Part shown: piece by piece, positions 5,673 to 6,262 of the stretch | How the letters are laid out: each line of letters begins with the position of its first letter | How positions within the stretch are numbered: the first letter of the stretch is position 1 | Assembly: GCA_001770235.1 (NCBI GenBank) | Contig: MEQN01000023.1 | Span: 21,670-27,931 of the forward strand | Origin: Betaproteobacteria bacterium RBG_16_58_11 | GTDB lineage: Bacteria; Pseudomonadota; Gammaproteobacteria; Burkholderiales; Thiobacteraceae | Direction: 5' to 3' | Length of the DNA: 6,262 nt | Position numbers and translations under genes: made by a program | Notes under the pieces: model-generated | Seen by the model: only the letters and a program-made list of their open reading frames with translations | The model's database searches: none | Told to the model about the DNA's origin: nothing

Positions 5673-5694
5673 GAGAGTGCTAAGGAAATAAGCA

Positions 5695-5703
5695 ATTATA
5701 TCA
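5695..5703 (-). promoter_or_regulatory. Extended -10 promoter for argS
   Basis: Minus-strand TGATATAAT (5703-5695) is a perfect -10 hexamer with the TGn extension. The -35 at the expected distance is poor, which is usual for extended -10 promoters. The predicted start near A5689 leaves a leader of only about 17 bases without a clear Shine-Dalgarno sequence. Confidence 0.65.
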
Positions 5704-5743
5704 GGGGATGACAAGCGCTCGGGCTTTGTTGGGGGGATGCGTC

Positions 5744-5789
5744 GTGCCGGTTAAACCTCATTCGGCTCTACATCCAACGCCCGGCGCAC
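5744..5789. repeat. Possible degenerate dispersed repeat or hairpin between the toxin and argS
   Basis: Imperfect arms GTGCCGG (5744-5750) and CCGGCGCAC (5781-5789, two extra bases) enclose a short segment; TTAAACC occurs at 5751-5757 and again at 5790-5796. It has the look of a worn intergenic repeat element, but no T run follows, so it is not an intrinsic terminator. Only weakly supported. Confidence 0.25.
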
Positions 5790-5811
5790 TTAAACCAGGG
5801 GTAGCGCTGCC

Positions 5812-6102
5812 TTAACCGCGATCCTCTTTACCATGCCAGATGCGCAAGATGATGATGCGATCGTCCAGGATGAGATAACGGACGATATAGTTACCGGTGA
5901 GCCAATCGCGGATTTCGTCCGGCGCTTGCTGTTCAGGCGCGATGACAACCCTTTTGCCCATGCGCGGGAAGCGACGCAGGCCGCTGATGCCGTCAAGCAG
6001 TTCGCGGGCCACGTGGCTGGCGGCAGCAGGATTTTCTTGCGCTATGAAGTCGTGCAGCCGTTGCAAGTCACTCAAGGCCTCGGCTGAGAAGAAGTGCCTC
6101 AA
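5812..6102 (-). CDS. RelE/ParE-superfamily toxin
   Basis: A 96-residue protein with the full ParE-type pattern: FFSAEALSDLQRLHDFIAQ (4-22, helical hairpin), the RRFPRMGKR turn (43-51), EIRDWLTGNYIVRYLILDDR (63-82, core strands) and the typical end ILRIWHGKEDRG (85-96). Toxins of this group are usually gyrase poisons (ParE) or ribosome-dependent mRNases (RelE); the sequence resembles ParE more, but the target cannot be told from it. I place the start at TTG 6102-6100, because it overlaps the antitoxin stop as TTGA and gives the normal family length; an in-frame TTG at 6135 would add 11 residues that lie inside the antitoxin gene. Translation is probably coupled to the antitoxin. No terminator is seen before argS, which has its own promoter. 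The gene appears intact. Confidence 0.9.
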   Translation of the reverse strand: MRHFFSAEALSDLQRLHDFIAQENPAAASHVARELLDGISGLRRFPRMGKRVVIAPEQQAPDEIRDWLTGNYIVRYLILDDRIIILRIWHGKEDRG

Positions 6103-6262
6103 CGCCGGGATTTTTTCTTGGTAGCTTTGCCCCAACCAGTAAGCCAGGCATCCACTTCCTTGCCATCCGCCAAGCGGCCGGCTTTAACTGACTCCAGCGC
6201 GGCCAAGGTTTCTTGCCAGCGCTCGGCGTCGGTATGGGCGCGCACAATGTACTCTTTCACGG
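6099..6262 (-). CDS. Antitoxin, CopG/RHH-like (5' end at or beyond the window edge)
   Basis: The visible frame, 53 residues from a GTG at 6260-6258, has an N-terminal strand KEYIVRA, a helix with ERWQETLAALESVKAGR, a second helix KEVDAWLTGWG, and a basic tail KKKSRR. The AALESVKAGRLADGKEVDAWL stretch recalls small antitoxins paired with ParE toxins (ribbon-helix-helix or RelB-like), which bind the toxin and repress their own promoter. Its stop overlaps the toxin start as TTGA, the usual antitoxin-first layout. The GTG could be the true start, giving a very short antitoxin, or the gene may extend past the window; the upstream ribosome site would lie outside, so this cannot be settled here. The family name is a tentative call; the role rests mainly on its position. 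Confidence 0.75.
   Translation of the reverse strand, partial: VKEYIVRAHTDAERWQETLAALESVKAGRLADGKEVDAWLTGWGKATKKKSRR

Noticed and set aside
5675..5683. GAGTGCTAA, identical to one half of the CIRCE heat-shock operator, just upstream of argS.
   Set aside because: The partner half TTAGCACTC is not present nine bases away on either side, so it is only a single half-site and probably chance.
5670..5714. In-frame TTG 14 codons upstream of the chosen argS start.
   Set aside because: It would place the start codon upstream of the predicted -10 element and adds residues not typical of ArgRS; no ribosome site.
6100..6135. In-frame TTG at 6135 as toxin start.
   Set aside because: It adds 11 residues overlapping the antitoxin; the TTG at 6102 gives the normal length and a TTGA overlap.

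Overview
This window looks like chromosomal DNA from a GC-rich Gram-negative proteobacterium, most likely a betaproteobacterium. The order argS, SPOR-domain gene, dsbA is familiar from that class, and the protein sequences are typical of it. That placement is inference from gene order and sequence style; no search was run. Every gene I can support reads on the minus strand, so transcription runs from high to low coordinates.

In transcription order, the window opens with a two-gene toxin-antitoxin module. It has a CopG/RHH-like antitoxin (6099-6262, cut or ending at the window edge) and a ParE-type toxin (5812-6102), joined by a TTGA stop/start overlap. A 139-base gap holds a possible degenerate repeat and an extended -10 promoter for argS. 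Then come argS (3942-5672), an FtsN-like SPOR membrane protein (3341-3940), dsbA (2698-3330) and a NarL/FixJ-type response regulator (2027-2665). Gaps between these four are 1, 10 and 32 bases, so they probably form one transcription unit. The regulator starts with TTG, and its ribosome binding site lies in a small hairpin that begins on the dsbA stop codon, which suggests translational coupling.

The 307-base stretch 1720-2026 has no protein gene but is dense with signals. Just past the regulator stop there is a perfect 7-2-7 inverted repeat (1998-2013) and two 10-base tandem repeats (1969-1986). The three GACTA cores in this region are spaced by about whole helical turns. They overlap or precede a good minus-strand promoter (1954-1981). 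The predicted RNA would start near 1947 and end at a strong intrinsic terminator (1882-1911), giving about 65 nt. This candidate small RNA, possibly controlled by the adjacent response regulator, is the most interesting thing here. The rest of the gap holds an 8-base inverted repeat and a promoter for the next gene.

Downstream are an exported DUF302-like protein (1207-1719), a PAS plus degenerate GGDEF protein (332-1099) with its own promoter candidate, and, 15 bases further on, the N-terminal third or less of an acetolactate-synthase-like ThDP enzyme (1-316) that continues beyond the window.

Most of the window is ordinary housekeeping and envelope genes. The intergenic small-RNA/operator cluster is the part that is not explained by known gene families.
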